Assembly (NCBI GenBank): GCA_019689615.1
Contig: JADGHD010000120.1
Span: 1 to 10,633 of the forward strand
DNA: 10,633 nt
Origin: Frankia sp.
GTDB lineage: Bacteria; Actinomycetota; Actinomycetes; Frankiales; Frankiaceae
Reading direction: 5' to 3'
The position numbers and the translations under genes were made by a program. Shown piece after piece: positions 1-6,829 of this stretch; the first letter of the stretch is position 1, and each line of letters begins with the position of its first letter. The notes beneath the pieces are model-generated. The model worked only from the letters and a program-made list of their open reading frames with translations. It made no database searches and was not told where the DNA came from.

Positions 1-10
1 CCGCCCGCCC

Positions 11-65
11 GGCACCGGCGTGCCGGCACGTGACCGGGTGCCGGCGGCGCTGGCCACCGTGGCCA
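11..65. terminator. Inverted-repeat cluster downstream of the CoA-transferase gene
   Basis: Two dyads lie just beyond the 3' end of the minus-strand CoA-transferase gene. CGTGCCGGCACG (19-30) is a perfect 12-bp palindrome, flanked by GGCACC (11-16) and GGTGCC (37-42), so an imperfect longer hairpin is possible. TGGCCACCGTGGCCA (51-65) is a 7-bp stem around a single base. There is no T-run, which is common for terminators in high-GC actinomycetes. The position, 84-138 nt past the stop codon, fits transcription termination, but I cannot exclude a regulatory role for whatever lies left of the window. Confidence 0.35.
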
Positions 66-148
66 TCCCCCGCCCGTTCCCGCGCCGGCTGGCGCCGCGC
101 GAGCGGTCGCGGCGGCCGGCGCCGACGCGTCGCCGTCGGTGTGGCCGA

Positions 149-1417
149 CTAGCGCGCGCCGGCCAGCGCGTCGGCGAAGGCGGCGGTCAGCGCGTCGCGT
201 GCCCTGGGGTGGGCGACCTGGTTGATGATCGAGGCGGCCTGCTGGCGCTGGTTGGCGCCCCAGATCCGGGCCGTGCCGTGCTCGCTCACCACGAAGCTGT
301 GCTGGAAGCTCGTCGTCGGCTCGGTCAGCGCTGGCACCACCGTCGACGAGTCCGACTTCGCGTGCCAGCTCGGCAGCGCGATCACCGCCCGGCCCTCGAA
401 GGCGTGCAGCGCGCCGGTGACGAAGTCCGGCTGCCCGCCGAAGCCCGACCAGATCCGCCCGCGCACGTAGCTGGCGTTGGCCTGGGCGAACAGGTCGATC
501 TGCAGCGCGGTGTTGATCGAGGTCATCTCGGGCTGGCGGGCGATCACGGCCGGGTCGTTGACAACCTCCGTCCGCACCATCCGCACCCGCCGGTTGCGGT
601 GCAGCCAGCCGTACAGCTCCGGCGAGCCCAGCACGAAGCTGGTGACCAGCTCGACGTCGGGGTCGAGCGCGCCGGCCCGCTCCAGCCGCAGCACCCCGTC
701 GGAGAACGTCTCGCTCCAGACCCGCAGGCCGCGGCGGCTGGCGAGCGCGGCTGTCGTCGCGTCGGGGACCGCGCCGATCCCCAGCTGCAGGGTCGCGCCG
801 TCGGGCACGAGGGCGGCGACCCGCTCGCCCACCGCTCTGCGGACGTCGTCCGGTGGGCTGACCCGGGGGCTGGGGAGCGGGATGTCGACCTCGACCGCGA
901 CGTCGACGGCGTCGACCGGAAGCTCGCCGTCGCCGAACGAGTACGGCATCTGCCGGTTGACCTGCGCGACGACCACCCCGCCTGCGGCGACCACCGCCTC
1001 GATCGCCGCGGGCAGGATGTTGACCTCGGTGCCGAGCGACACCTTCGCGTCGACCGGCGGGCTGGTGTGCACCACGACCACGTCGGGCCGGTAGTGCCCG
1101 GCCAGCAGCCGGGGCACCAGGCTCAGGCGCGCCGGCACGTACTCCAGGTCCGGCTGGTGACGCATCCCCGGCCCGACGAACGGGGTCACCGGGATCACCC
1201 CGGGCCGGGCCGGCACGTCCGCCTGGGCGTTGAGTATGAACAGCCGGTAGGCCGGCAGGACCGCGTCGATCGCCCGCAGCGCCACCGTCGGCGTGGCCCA
1301 GTTGCCGGACGCGACGACGAGCGGCGGCCGGTCCGTCGTGGCGTCGACGCGGCGCCCCAGGGCCGAGGCGACGGCGGAGCCCAGCGCGGACTCGGCGACG
1401 ATCTGCATGGTGACCAT
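149..1417 (-). CDS. Acetyl-CoA hydrolase/transferase family protein (4-hydroxybutyrate CoA-transferase-like)
   Basis: This protein of about 422 residues has the length and layout of the acetyl-CoA hydrolase/CoA-transferase family, which moves CoA between acyl groups or hydrolyses acyl-CoA through a glutamyl-CoA intermediate. Visible family signatures are LQLGIGAVPDA (about residues 211-221), WSETFSDGV (about 234-242), whose Glu (about 236) is in the position of the catalytic Glu, and the C-terminal GFGGQPDFVTGAL stretch (about 325-337). There is no signal peptide, so it should be cytoplasmic. The start is uncertain: TTG at 1426, ATG at 1417 and ATG at 1408 are in frame and none has a strong ribosome binding site; I took 1417. 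It diverges from the flavodoxin/PEP synthase pair across a 378-nt gap. The exact acyl-CoA substrate cannot be read from the sequence; acetate or 4-hydroxybutyrate with acetyl-CoA are the family's common substrates. Confidence 0.9.
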   Translation of the reverse strand: MVTMQIVAESALGSAVASALGRRVDATTDRPPLVVASGNWATPTVALRAIDAVLPAYRLFILNAQADVPARPGVIPVTPFVGPGMRHQPDLEYVPARLSLVPRLLAGHYRPDVVVVHTSPPVDAKVSLGTEVNILPAAIEAVVAAGGVVVAQVNRQMPYSFGDGELPVDAVDVAVEVDIPLPSPRVSPPDDVRRAVGERVAALVPDGATLQLGIGAVPDATTAALASRRGLRVWSETFSDGVLRLERAGALDPDVELVTSFVLGSPELYGWLHRNRRVRMVRTEVVNDPAVIARQPEMTSINTALQIDLFAQANASYVRGRIWSGFGGQPDFVTGALHAFEGRAVIALPSWHAKSDSSTVVPALTEPTTSFQHSFVVSEHGTARIWGANQRQQAASIINQVAHPRARDALTAAFADALAGAR

Positions 1418-1795
1418 TGTCCGCAATGCGCTACCGCTCAGTGCACCGGCGGTCCGGCAGCGCGACCGGGCGCGTCCGCGCGGTCACCGCGGTCGCCGTG
1501 GCCGCCGGCATCGCAAGCCGCCGCTCGCCGGGGAGCGGTCGTGCCTGTTGCCCGATCCGGCCGGGGCGGGGTGAACCGTTCCGTCACTCCGTTCGGCGGC
1601 CGGCATGGGTCGGTTCGTCCCGGTGCCGGCGGGCCGAACTGCGCGCGCCGACGGGACGAGCGAGGCCTGCGGCGCCGGCCGCCGCGGCGGGAGCATGACG
1701 GTGGTGGCCTCCCGGCGGTCGCGGACGATCCCGGCCCAGCGGCGGGGGCCCCGGACGCACGCCGCGGTCGCGCGCGGCGGGGACGGAGCGGTCAC
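1418..1795. promoter_or_regulatory. Divergent intergenic region with a weak GGGTC-N5-GTCCC dyad
   Basis: This 378-nt gap separates the divergent CoA-transferase and flavodoxin starts, so it must hold both promoters. I see no convincing -35/-10 pair. GGGTCGGTTCGTCCC (1607-1621) is an imperfect dyad reminiscent of the GGGAC-N4-GTCCC core recognised by DevR/DosR-type regulators, but its spacer is one base too long and there are mismatches. GGAG at 1785-1788 is the ribosome binding site for the flavodoxin gene. Short open frames here look like noise. Confidence 0.3.
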
Positions 1796-2377
1796 ATGCG
1801 CGCGCTGGTGGTCTTCGAATCGATGTTCGGCAACACCCGCCAGATCGCCGAGGCGATCGCGGCCGGGCTCGCCGAGCGGATGGACACCGAACTGGTCGAG
1901 GTCAGCGAGGCGCCGGTCGCGCTGCCCGCGGACGTCGACCTGCTGGTGGTCGGCGGCCCCACCCACGCGTTGGGCATGAGCCGGCCGGAGACCCGGCGCG
2001 ACGCCGCCCGCCAGCTGGCCGAGGACCCCGGGCCGGACGGGGCAGGCGCGGAGCTGGTCTCCACCGGCGAGGGGATCAGGGAGTGGCTGGCCGGCGTTGA
2101 CCTGGGCACAACCGCGCCAACCGTGGCGGTCTTCGACACCCAGGTGCGCTCCCGGCTGTCCGGCTCGGCCGCGGCGAGGGCGGCGCGGCTGCTGCGCCGG
2201 CGCGGCGTGCGGGTGGCCGACCGCTGCGGCTTCCATGTGGTCGGAACCCGCGGTCCGCTGCATGCTGGCGAGCGTGACCGGGCCCGCCAGTGGGCGGCCG
2301 GCCTGGCCGCGCGGGAGGGGGCGAGCGGCGCGACGACGGGAGGCGCCGTCGACGCGCCCGACGTCGCGAGGGGATGA
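1796..2377 (+). CDS. Flavodoxin-domain protein
   Basis: A 193-residue protein that begins with the flavodoxin fold signature: a hydrophobic beta strand (RALVVFES) followed by the FMN phosphate-binding loop SMFGNT at residues 9-14, then the helix RQIAEAIAAGL. GGPTHALGMSRPETR (about 60-74) sits where flavodoxins contact the isoalloxazine ring, and FDTQVRSRLSGSAA (about 113-126) resembles the third FMN loop. The expected role is a cytoplasmic one- or two-electron FMN carrier; the partner is unknown. ATG 1796 is preceded by GGAG with a 7-nt spacer, and the flavodoxin similarity starts exactly there; the same open frame runs far upstream only as a shadow of the opposite-strand gene. The stop codon lies just before or overlaps the start of the PEP synthase gene, so the two are probably translationally coupled. 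The last 25 or so residues are low-complexity Gly/Ala and look dispensable. Confidence 0.88.
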   Translation: MRALVVFESMFGNTRQIAEAIAAGLAERMDTELVEVSEAPVALPADVDLLVVGGPTHALGMSRPETRRDAARQLAEDPGPDGAGAELVSTGEGIREWLAGVDLGTTAPTVAVFDTQVRSRLSGSAAARAARLLRRRGVRVADRCGFHVVGTRGPLHAGERDRARQWAAGLAAREGASGATTGGAVDAPDVARG

Positions 2378-2382
2378 GGCCG

Positions 2383-4866
2383 ATGAACCCGAACGGACCG
2401 TGGGTCGCCTGGTTCTCGGAGCTGTCCGCGGGCGATGTCGACCTGGCCGGCGGCAAGGGGGCGAACCTGGGCGAGCTGACCCAGGCCGGCTTCCCGGTCC
2501 CGCCGGGCTTCGTCGTGACGTCCGCGGCCTACCAGCGCGCGCTCGCCGACGCCGGCCTCGACACCGAGCTGGCCCGGCTCGCCGCCGAGGTGGACCCGTC
2601 CGACGCGGCCGGGCTCGCCGCGGCCTCGGCCGACCTGCGGGCGCGGGTGCGGGCCGTGCCCATGCCGGACGAGGTCCGCCGCGCCGTGCTGGACGCCTAC
2701 CACAGGCTCGGCGACGGCGAGCCGGTACCGGTCGCGGTGCGCTCGTCGGCGACCGCCGAGGACACCGCCGGCACCTCGTTCGCCGGGATGAACCAGTCGT
2801 TCACCGACGTCCGCGGCGACGACGACCTGATCGAGCGGATCCGCGACTGCTGGGCCTCGCTCTACGGCGAACGCGTCATCGCCTACCGCGCCAGCCAGGA
2901 ACGGTCCAGATCGAACGGCCGGGCCCCCGAGCCGGCGTTGGCTGTGGTCGTCCAGCGGATGGTGTGTTCTGAGCGGTCCGGGGTGATGTTCTCCGCCGAC
3001 CCCTCGACCGGGGACACCAGCCGGGTCGTCATCGAGGCGGCGTTCGGCCTCGGCGAGGTCGTCGTCGGCGGGCAGGTCGTGCCGGACATGTACGTGCTGT
3101 CCAAGAACGGCCGGCCGGACGGGCCGAGGCTGCTGGATGCCCGCGTCGGCGTGCAGAGCCACCAGATCGTGCGCGGGCCCGACGGTGACGACATCCGGGT
3201 GGAGCTCTCCGAGGAGGAGGGCTCACGGCGGGTCCTGACGGACGAGGAGGCGACCCAGCTCGCTCGCCTCGCCGTGCAGGTCGAGCGCCACTACGGCAAG
3301 CCACAGGACATGGAGTGGGCGGTGGAGGACGGCCGGACCTATCTGGTCCAGTCCCGGCCGATCACCGCGATGGGCGGCCGTCGCGGCGCCGCTGACGCCG
3401 GCGGCGCTGGTACCGCCGATGGCGGCGGTGGGGCGGCGGTCGCGGTGCCGGGCCAGGGCGGCGAGACGGCCGGCGGGCCGGGTGCCGGCGGGGCCGCGGC
3501 GCGGACCGGGCGTGGGGACGCGGGGGCACCGCTGCTGACCGGGCTGGCCGGCTCCCCGGGGGTGGCCACCGGGCGGGTGCGGATCCTGCGCAGCCCCGAC
3601 GAGCACGACCGGTTCCAGGACGGCGAGGTGCTGGTCGCCCCGATGACCTCGCCCGACTGGGTGCCGGTGATGCGCCGGGCCGCGGCGATCGTCACCGACT
3701 CCGGCGGCATGACCTGCCACGCCGCGATTGTCGCCCGGGAGATGGGGGTGCCGTGCGTGGTCGGGGCCCGGTCCGCGACCACGGCCGTGACCGACGGCCA
3801 GGTGGTCACCGTCGACGGCACGCACGGCACGGTCCACGCCGGGGAGCAGGCGGCGGCGACCGCCGCCCCCGCCACGGCCACGCCCGTCACCGCGCCAGCG
3901 GCGGCCCAGGCGGGCGCGCCGGCCCGCCCGGCCGCGGAAACCACCGGGACCAGGCTGTATGTGAACCTGGCTGTCGCGGAGCGGGCGGAGGAGGTCGCGG
4001 CGCTGCCGGTCGACGGCGTCGGCCTGCTGCGGGCGGAGTTCATGATGGTGGACGCGCTGCACGGCCGGCACCCGCGGCACCTGCTCGCCACCGGCGGGCG
4101 GGCCGAGTTCGTCGAGCGGATGTCCGCGTCGCTGCTGCGGGTCGCCCGTGCGTTCGCGCCGCGGCCGGTGATCTACCGGGCCACCGACTTCCGCACCAAC
4201 GAGTTCCGCGGCCTGCGCGGCGGCGAGGTCTTCGAGCCGGTCGAGGCGAACCCGATGATCGGCTACCGGGGCTGCTACCGGTATGTCCGCGACCCCGAGG
4301 TCTTCGCGCTGGAACTGGAGGTACTCGCCCGGGTCCGGGAGTCCTCACCGAACCTGCACCTGATGATCCCGTTCGTGCGGACCCGCTGGGAGCTGGCCGC
4401 CTGCCTGGAGGTCGTGGACCGCAGCCCGCTCGGCGACCACCGCCGCGAGCTGCACCGCTGGGTGATGGCCGAGGTGCCGTCGGTCGTCTACTGGATCCCC
4501 GACTACGCCAGGCTCGGGATCGACGGCGTCTCGATCGGCTCGAACGACCTGACCCAGCTCATGCTGGGCGTCGACCGCGACTCCGAGACCTGCTCGGACC
4601 TGTTCGACGAGTCCGACCCGGCGGTGCTCGACGCGATCGCCCGGATCATCACCGCCTGCCGGGAGGCGGGCATTACCTCGTCGCTGTGCGGCCAGGCCCC
4701 GTCGACCCACCCGGAGTTCGCCGAACTCCTCGTCCGCCTCGGCATCACGTCGATCTCGGTCAATCCCGACGCCGTCGACACCGTGCGGCGCACCGTCGCC
4801 GCCGCCGAACGCCGCCTGCTCCTGCAGACGGCCCTGCAGTCCCTCGGCCGCGCCGCCGCCCGCTGA
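2383..4866 (+). CDS. ppsA: Phosphoenolpyruvate synthase
   Basis: An 827-residue enzyme, close to the usual ~790, that makes PEP from pyruvate and ATP (releasing AMP and Pi), the entry step from pyruvate to gluconeogenesis. Domain order: N-terminal ATP-grasp domain (GGKGANLGEL near residue 22; AVRSSATAEDTAGTSFAG near 120; VQSRPIT near 325), a swivelling phosphohistidine domain (SGGMTCHAAI, phosphoryl-accepting His about 446), and the PEP-utilising C-terminal barrel (RATDFRTNEF, IGSNDLTQLMLGVDRDS, and CGQAPS with catalytic Cys about 769). All catalytic residues I looked for are present. Two Ala/Gly-rich linkers of about 56 and 37 residues (about 330-385 and 487-523) flank the swivelling domain and account for the extra length. 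ATG 2383 has GAGG just upstream; ATG 2374, which overlaps the flavodoxin stop as ATGA, is the alternative. Such enzymes are often controlled by a PEP synthase regulatory protein, which is not seen here. Confidence 0.95.
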   Translation: MNPNGPWVAWFSELSAGDVDLAGGKGANLGELTQAGFPVPPGFVVTSAAYQRALADAGLDTELARLAAEVDPSDAAGLAAASADLRARVRAVPMPDEVRRAVLDAYHRLGDGEPVPVAVRSSATAEDTAGTSFAGMNQSFTDVRGDDDLIERIRDCWASLYGERVIAYRASQERSRSNGRAPEPALAVVVQRMVCSERSGVMFSADPSTGDTSRVVIEAAFGLGEVVVGGQVVPDMYVLSKNGRPDGPRLLDARVGVQSHQIVRGPDGDDIRVELSEEEGSRRVLTDEEATQLARLAVQVERHYGKPQDMEWAVEDGRTYLVQSRPITAMGGRRGAADAGGAGTADGGGGAAVAVPGQGGETAGGPGAGGAAARTGRGDAGAPLLTGLAGSPGVATGRVRILRSPDEHDRFQDGEVLVAPMTSPDWVPVMRRAAAIVTDSGGMTCHAAIVAREMGVPCVVGARSATTAVTDGQVVTVDGTHGTVHAGEQAAATAAPATATPVTAPAAAQAGAPARPAAETTGTRLYVNLAVAERAEEVAALPVDGVGLLRAEFMMVDALHGRHPRHLLATGGRAEFVERMSASLLRVARAFAPRPVIYRATDFRTNEFRGLRGGEVFEPVEANPMIGYRGCYRYVRDPEVFALELEVLARVRESSPNLHLMIPFVRTRWELAACLEVVDRSPLGDHRRELHRWVMAEVPSVVYWIPDYARLGIDGVSIGSNDLTQLMLGVDRDSETCSDLFDESDPAVLDAIARIITACREAGITSSLCGQAPSTHPEFAELLVRLGITSISVNPDAVDTVRRTVAAAERRLLLQTALQSLGRAAAR

Positions 4867-4912
4867 CCAGGCCGTGGCCACGTCCGGCGACCAGGCCGTG
4901 GCCACGTCCGGC
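4865..4912 (+). repeat. Two perfect tandem copies of a 24-bp unit
   Basis: The unit starting GACCAGGCCGTGGCCACGTC occupies 4865-4888 and is repeated without change at 4889-4912. The first copy begins inside the ppsA stop codon (TGA 4864-4866), so the repeat arose at or has spread to the very end of the gene. Each copy contains the 10-bp palindrome CGTGGCCACG, so the two copies could pair with each other in RNA. It may be a slippage product or part of a termination structure. Confidence 0.85.
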
Positions 4913-5285
4913 GATCACCGCCGCCGCCGGACCGCCGTTCGTGGTCCCGGTCCGTCGTTCCCGGACGCCTGAAAACCGGTTAAGGCGCATTCGCGGACCA
5001 GCACGGCGCTGAATGTTGCTCGCGGCCGCTGGCGACCGTGCGCGAGCGCCGGGCGCGCCTGAGCGTGGCCGGCTCCGCTCCCGCGGTGGGGCAGTTGGTG
5101 GCCTGTTTCGCCTAGCGGATTCGCCCGCACGACGGGCGCTCGCGGCGCGCATTTCCGGGGGATATTCCTCCGTCGCCAGACCCGGTCACAAGGGACGGAT
5201 GACCCACCTGGCGCCGGTGTTGGTCCCGCCATTTCCTCGCCGTGCGGCCGGGGTGGGGAGGTGTACGGAGGGATAGGACGTCAAT
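4867..5285 (+). promoter_or_regulatory. Intergenic region upstream of the hibernation factor
   Basis: This 419-nt non-coding gap holds, in order, most of the 24-bp tandem repeat, a short hairpin GTCCG(N7)CGGAC near 4950-4967 that could end ppsA transcription, a second weak hairpin CGCCT...AGGCG near 4966-4987 enclosing AACCGGTT, the DevR/DosR-like dyad at 5192-5205, and a ribosome binding site for the next gene (GGAGGG 5267-5272, and AGGA with better spacing at 5275-5278). No -35/-10 pair stands out. Open frames across it have no recognisable content. Confidence 0.5.
5192..5205. promoter_or_regulatory. Candidate DevR/DosR-type operator
   Basis: GGGACGGATGACCC matches the core layout GGGAC-N4-GTCCC known for DevR/DosR boxes in mycobacteria and for related boxes in other actinomycetes, with one half-site mismatch (GACCC for GTCCC). 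It ends 80 nt before the start of a hibernation-factor gene, and orthologous mycobacterial hibernation factors are DosR targets. The match is by eye; a 14-bp GC-rich motif can occur by chance. Confidence 0.4.
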
Positions 5286-6101
5286 ATGACCCGTTTCGAG
5301 GTTGTTTCCCCAGAAGACGTCGTCGTGCACACGCACGGCCCGCTGCCCCACGGCAGCGTCTCCTACGCCCGCGAGAAGACGATCGCGGTGGTCCACAAGT
5401 GCGGGCGGCCGGTCCTGCACGCCCGCGTCAAGCTGACCGCCCTGTCCGACCCGGCGCTTTCCCGGCCAGCGGTGGCGCAGGCGAACCTGGACGTCAACGG
5501 GCGCGCGGTGCGGGCGCAGGCGGCGGCCGCGACGATGCGGGAGGCGATCGACATGCTCCAGGCACGCCTACGCGAACGCGAGGCGCGGGTCGTCCGGCAC
5601 GGGGAAGGACGCCACCACGCCGCGTCGCACCACGGCCACGACCGCCAGGCTCACGAGCGCCACGGCCACGACCGGCGCCACGCCGACCGCCACTGGTTCG
5701 AGGTCGGGCCGGCGGAGGGCCGGACGATCGTCCGGAGAAAGTCCTTCACGCTCGCCCGGGAAACCCCGGCCGACGCCGCGGAGGAAATGGAGGCCATGGG
5801 ATACGACCACCACCTGTTCATCGACGCCGAGACCGGCCAGGACAGCGTCATCGAGCGGACGGGGCCGGCCGCCTACCTGGTGACCCACGTCATCCCACCG
5901 GCAACCGGCACTCGCCCGCCCGAGCCCTGGATCACCATCAGCGAGCACCCCGCCCCCGTCCTCACCGAGGCCGAGGCGGTGGACCGGCTCGAGCTGACCG
6001 GATCGCGCTTCGTCTTCTTCCTGGACAAGACGACCGGCCGGGGCGCGCTGCTCTACCGCCGCTTCGACGGCCACTACGGGCTGATCCTCCCGCCGGCCTA
6101 A
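5286..6101 (+). CDS. hpf: Long ribosome hibernation-promoting factor with two S30AE C-terminal domains
   Basis: A 271-residue HPF/RaiA-type protein that should bind the small ribosomal subunit and silence or dimerise ribosomes in resting cells. Residues 1-100 form the RaiA-like domain (NLDVNGRAVRAQAAAATMREAIDML at about 67-91 is typical of the actinobacterial form). Residues 103-136 are a His-rich linker with 11 His, including a period-10 repeat built on HGHDR. Two S30AE C-terminal domains follow: IVRRKSFTLARETPADAAEEM to about 200, and about 216-268 ending in RRFDGHYGLILPP. Canonical long HPFs have one such domain. The layout recalls the DosR-controlled mycobacterial factors Rv0079 and RafH (from memory). 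ATG 5286 has AGGA 7 nt upstream and GGAGGG slightly further. A DevR-like dyad lies 80 nt upstream and a strong hairpin follows the stop, so it is likely a single-gene unit. Confidence 0.9.
   Translation: MTRFEVVSPEDVVVHTHGPLPHGSVSYAREKTIAVVHKCGRPVLHARVKLTALSDPALSRPAVAQANLDVNGRAVRAQAAAATMREAIDMLQARLREREARVVRHGEGRHHAASHHGHDRQAHERHGHDRRHADRHWFEVGPAEGRTIVRRKSFTLARETPADAAEEMEAMGYDHHLFIDAETGQDSVIERTGPAAYLVTHVIPPATGTRPPEPWITISEHPAPVLTEAEAVDRLELTGSRFVFFLDKTTGRGALLYRRFDGHYGLILPPA
5630..5674 (+). repeat. 15-bp direct repeat in the His-rich linker
   Basis: CCACGGCCACGACCG occurs at 5630-5644 and again at 5660-5674, 30 bp apart, giving the HGHDR peptide repeat with a 10-residue period inside the hibernation factor. 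The linker probably grew by duplication of a 30-bp segment. Confidence 0.8.
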
Positions 6102-6121
6102 CCCCGTTCTCCGGGCGTCGA

Positions 6122-6153
6122 CGCGGGAATCCGTCCCACGGACGACTCCCGCG
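6122..6153 (+). terminator. Nested hairpin after the hibernation-factor gene
   Basis: CGCGGGA (6122-6128) pairs fully with TCCCGCG (6147-6153), and the enclosed TCCGT-CCC-ACGGA forms a second 5-bp hairpin. It begins 20 nt after the stop codon. There is no T-run, but such GC-rich stem-loops are typical terminators in actinomycetes. Confidence 0.6.
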
Positions 6154-6230
6154 CCGCCCCGGTGCCGCGGGTGCAGGCCGGGCGTATCAGGGCCAGCAGC
6201 GGCACGATCGCTCGCCAGGTTGCGACGTGG

Positions 6231-6470
6231 TCACCGGCCCACCGTGCCCCGGCCGCCGCAGGTTGGGCAGCACGCTCGGTCGTAGTCCGCGTAGCTGTCG
6301 CCGTCCTCGCGGTCGCCACGCCCGTGCTTTCGGGCGACGACGCCTCGACCGCCATCGGCGTCACAGGTCAGCGCGCCCCAATCATCGCGGATGTCGGGGT
6401 CGGGCCAGGTGTCGGACCCACACCGCTCATCCGCCCTTCTCCCACCTGCGCGCCCAGCGGGACCCTCCAC
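6231..6470 (-). CDS. Small CxxC protein with two DnaJ-zinc-finger-like repeats
   Basis: A possible 79-residue protein of unknown function. Its C-terminal 60 residues look coding: about 80% of third positions are G/C, and the composition is rich in Asp, Tyr, Trp and Cys (SDTWPDPDIRDDWGALTC, DGDSYADYDRACCPTCGG). Two similar short motifs are visible: CDADGGRGVV and CPTCGGRGTV, the second a full CxxCxGxG motif of the type that binds zinc in DnaJ-like proteins, the first with its second Cys replaced by Asp. The start is unclear: GTG 6470 is used here and GTG 6479 is possible. A well-placed ATG after GGGAGAAGGGCGG (near 6429) lies in another frame and would join this frame only through a frameshift, so a damaged 5' end is also possible. 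It is convergent with the hibernation-factor gene and divergent from the tRNA. Confidence 0.45.
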   Translation of the reverse strand: MEGPAGRAGGRRADERCGSDTWPDPDIRDDWGALTCDADGGRGVVARKHGRGDREDGDSYADYDRACCPTCGGRGTVGR

Positions 6471-6614
6471 GGGCAGCACGGACTGTGAGCCCTTGCTGGA
6501 CCGCCCTGCCGGACCCGGAAATCGAGATCGCGGGCTGTGATCGGATTTGTCTCCCGGGTGACGGTAGAGTGGGCAGCCGGACAGGGCCTGTGGCAGGAGC
6601 CGCCTCAAGGCCAA

Positions 6615-6644
6615 ATGTCATCAGACGCCGCCAGACGGTAGGCT
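6615..6644 (+). promoter_or_regulatory. Candidate promoter of the tRNA gene
   Basis: ATGTCA (6615-6620; 4 of 6 matches to TTGACA) is followed after 18 bp by TAGGCT (6639-6644), a good actinobacterial -10. The predicted start would lie only a few bases before the mature tRNA at 6655. A second -10-like TAGAGT lies at 6565-6570 without a good -35. Confidence 0.45.
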
Positions 6645-6654
6645 GCGGGGACCC

Positions 6655-6728
6655 GGGGCGGTAGCTCAGCCGGTCAGAGCAGGGGACTCATAATCCTCCG
6701 GTCGTGGGTTCGAGCCCCACCCGCCCCA
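6655..6728 (+). tRNA. tRNA-Met (anticodon CAT, elongator)
   Basis: A complete 74-nt cloverleaf. Acceptor GGGGCGG (6655-6661) pairs with CCGCCCC (6721-6727), followed by discriminator A 6728; CCA is not encoded. The D arm is GCTC...GAGC, the anticodon arm GGGGA-CTCATAA-TCCTC with anticodon CAT at 6689-6691, the variable loop CGGTC, and the T arm GTGGG-TTCGAGC-CCCAC. The fully paired first base pair (G1-C72) excludes the initiator tRNA, which has an unpaired position 1. CAT is also used by the lysidine-modified tRNA-Ile2, which I cannot fully rule out. The gene sits at the junction between high-GC backbone and an integrase remnant, so its 3' end probably served as an attachment site. Confidence 0.9.
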
Positions 6729-6773
6729 CGCTCACTTTTCGTGGTACGCGCAGGTCAAGATCTTGCTGTCGAT

Positions 6774-6790
6774 CGGTCACTCTGACCGTT
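6774..6790 (+). terminator. Hairpin downstream of the tRNA
   Basis: CGGTCA-CTC-TGACCG (6774-6788) is a perfect 6-bp stem with a 3-nt loop followed by TT, 45 nt after the tRNA. Flanking GAT and ATC can extend the stem across a 3-nt bulge. It is a plausible tRNA terminator. Confidence 0.5.
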
Positions 6791-6829
6791 GATCGTTCCT
6801 GGCGGCCACGCCCGGCAGCCACGTTCGTG

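Noticed and set aside
1607..1621. Second DevR/DosR-like box between the divergent genes
   Set aside because: The spacer is 5 instead of 4 bases and the arms have mismatches; kept only as a weak note in the intergenic entry.
20..1795. Long plus-strand open frame running into the flavodoxin gene
   Set aside because: It is the shadow of the minus-strand CoA-transferase gene, has Arg/Ala/Gly-rich composition and no domain; the flavodoxin fold starts at 1796 with its own ribosome binding site.
5261..6664. 467-codon plus-strand open frame over the hibernation-factor gene
   Set aside because: Frame-shifted shadow of the gene at 5286-6101 with Arg/Pro-rich noise; the S30AE domains are in the other frame.
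6688..6728. Minus-strand peptide ending RVGLEPTTGGL
   Set aside because: This is the well-known artefact of translating the antisense strand of a tRNA gene; the long open frame there is not a gene. Only its HDARHTAATL part further upstream is meaningful, as an integrase remnant.
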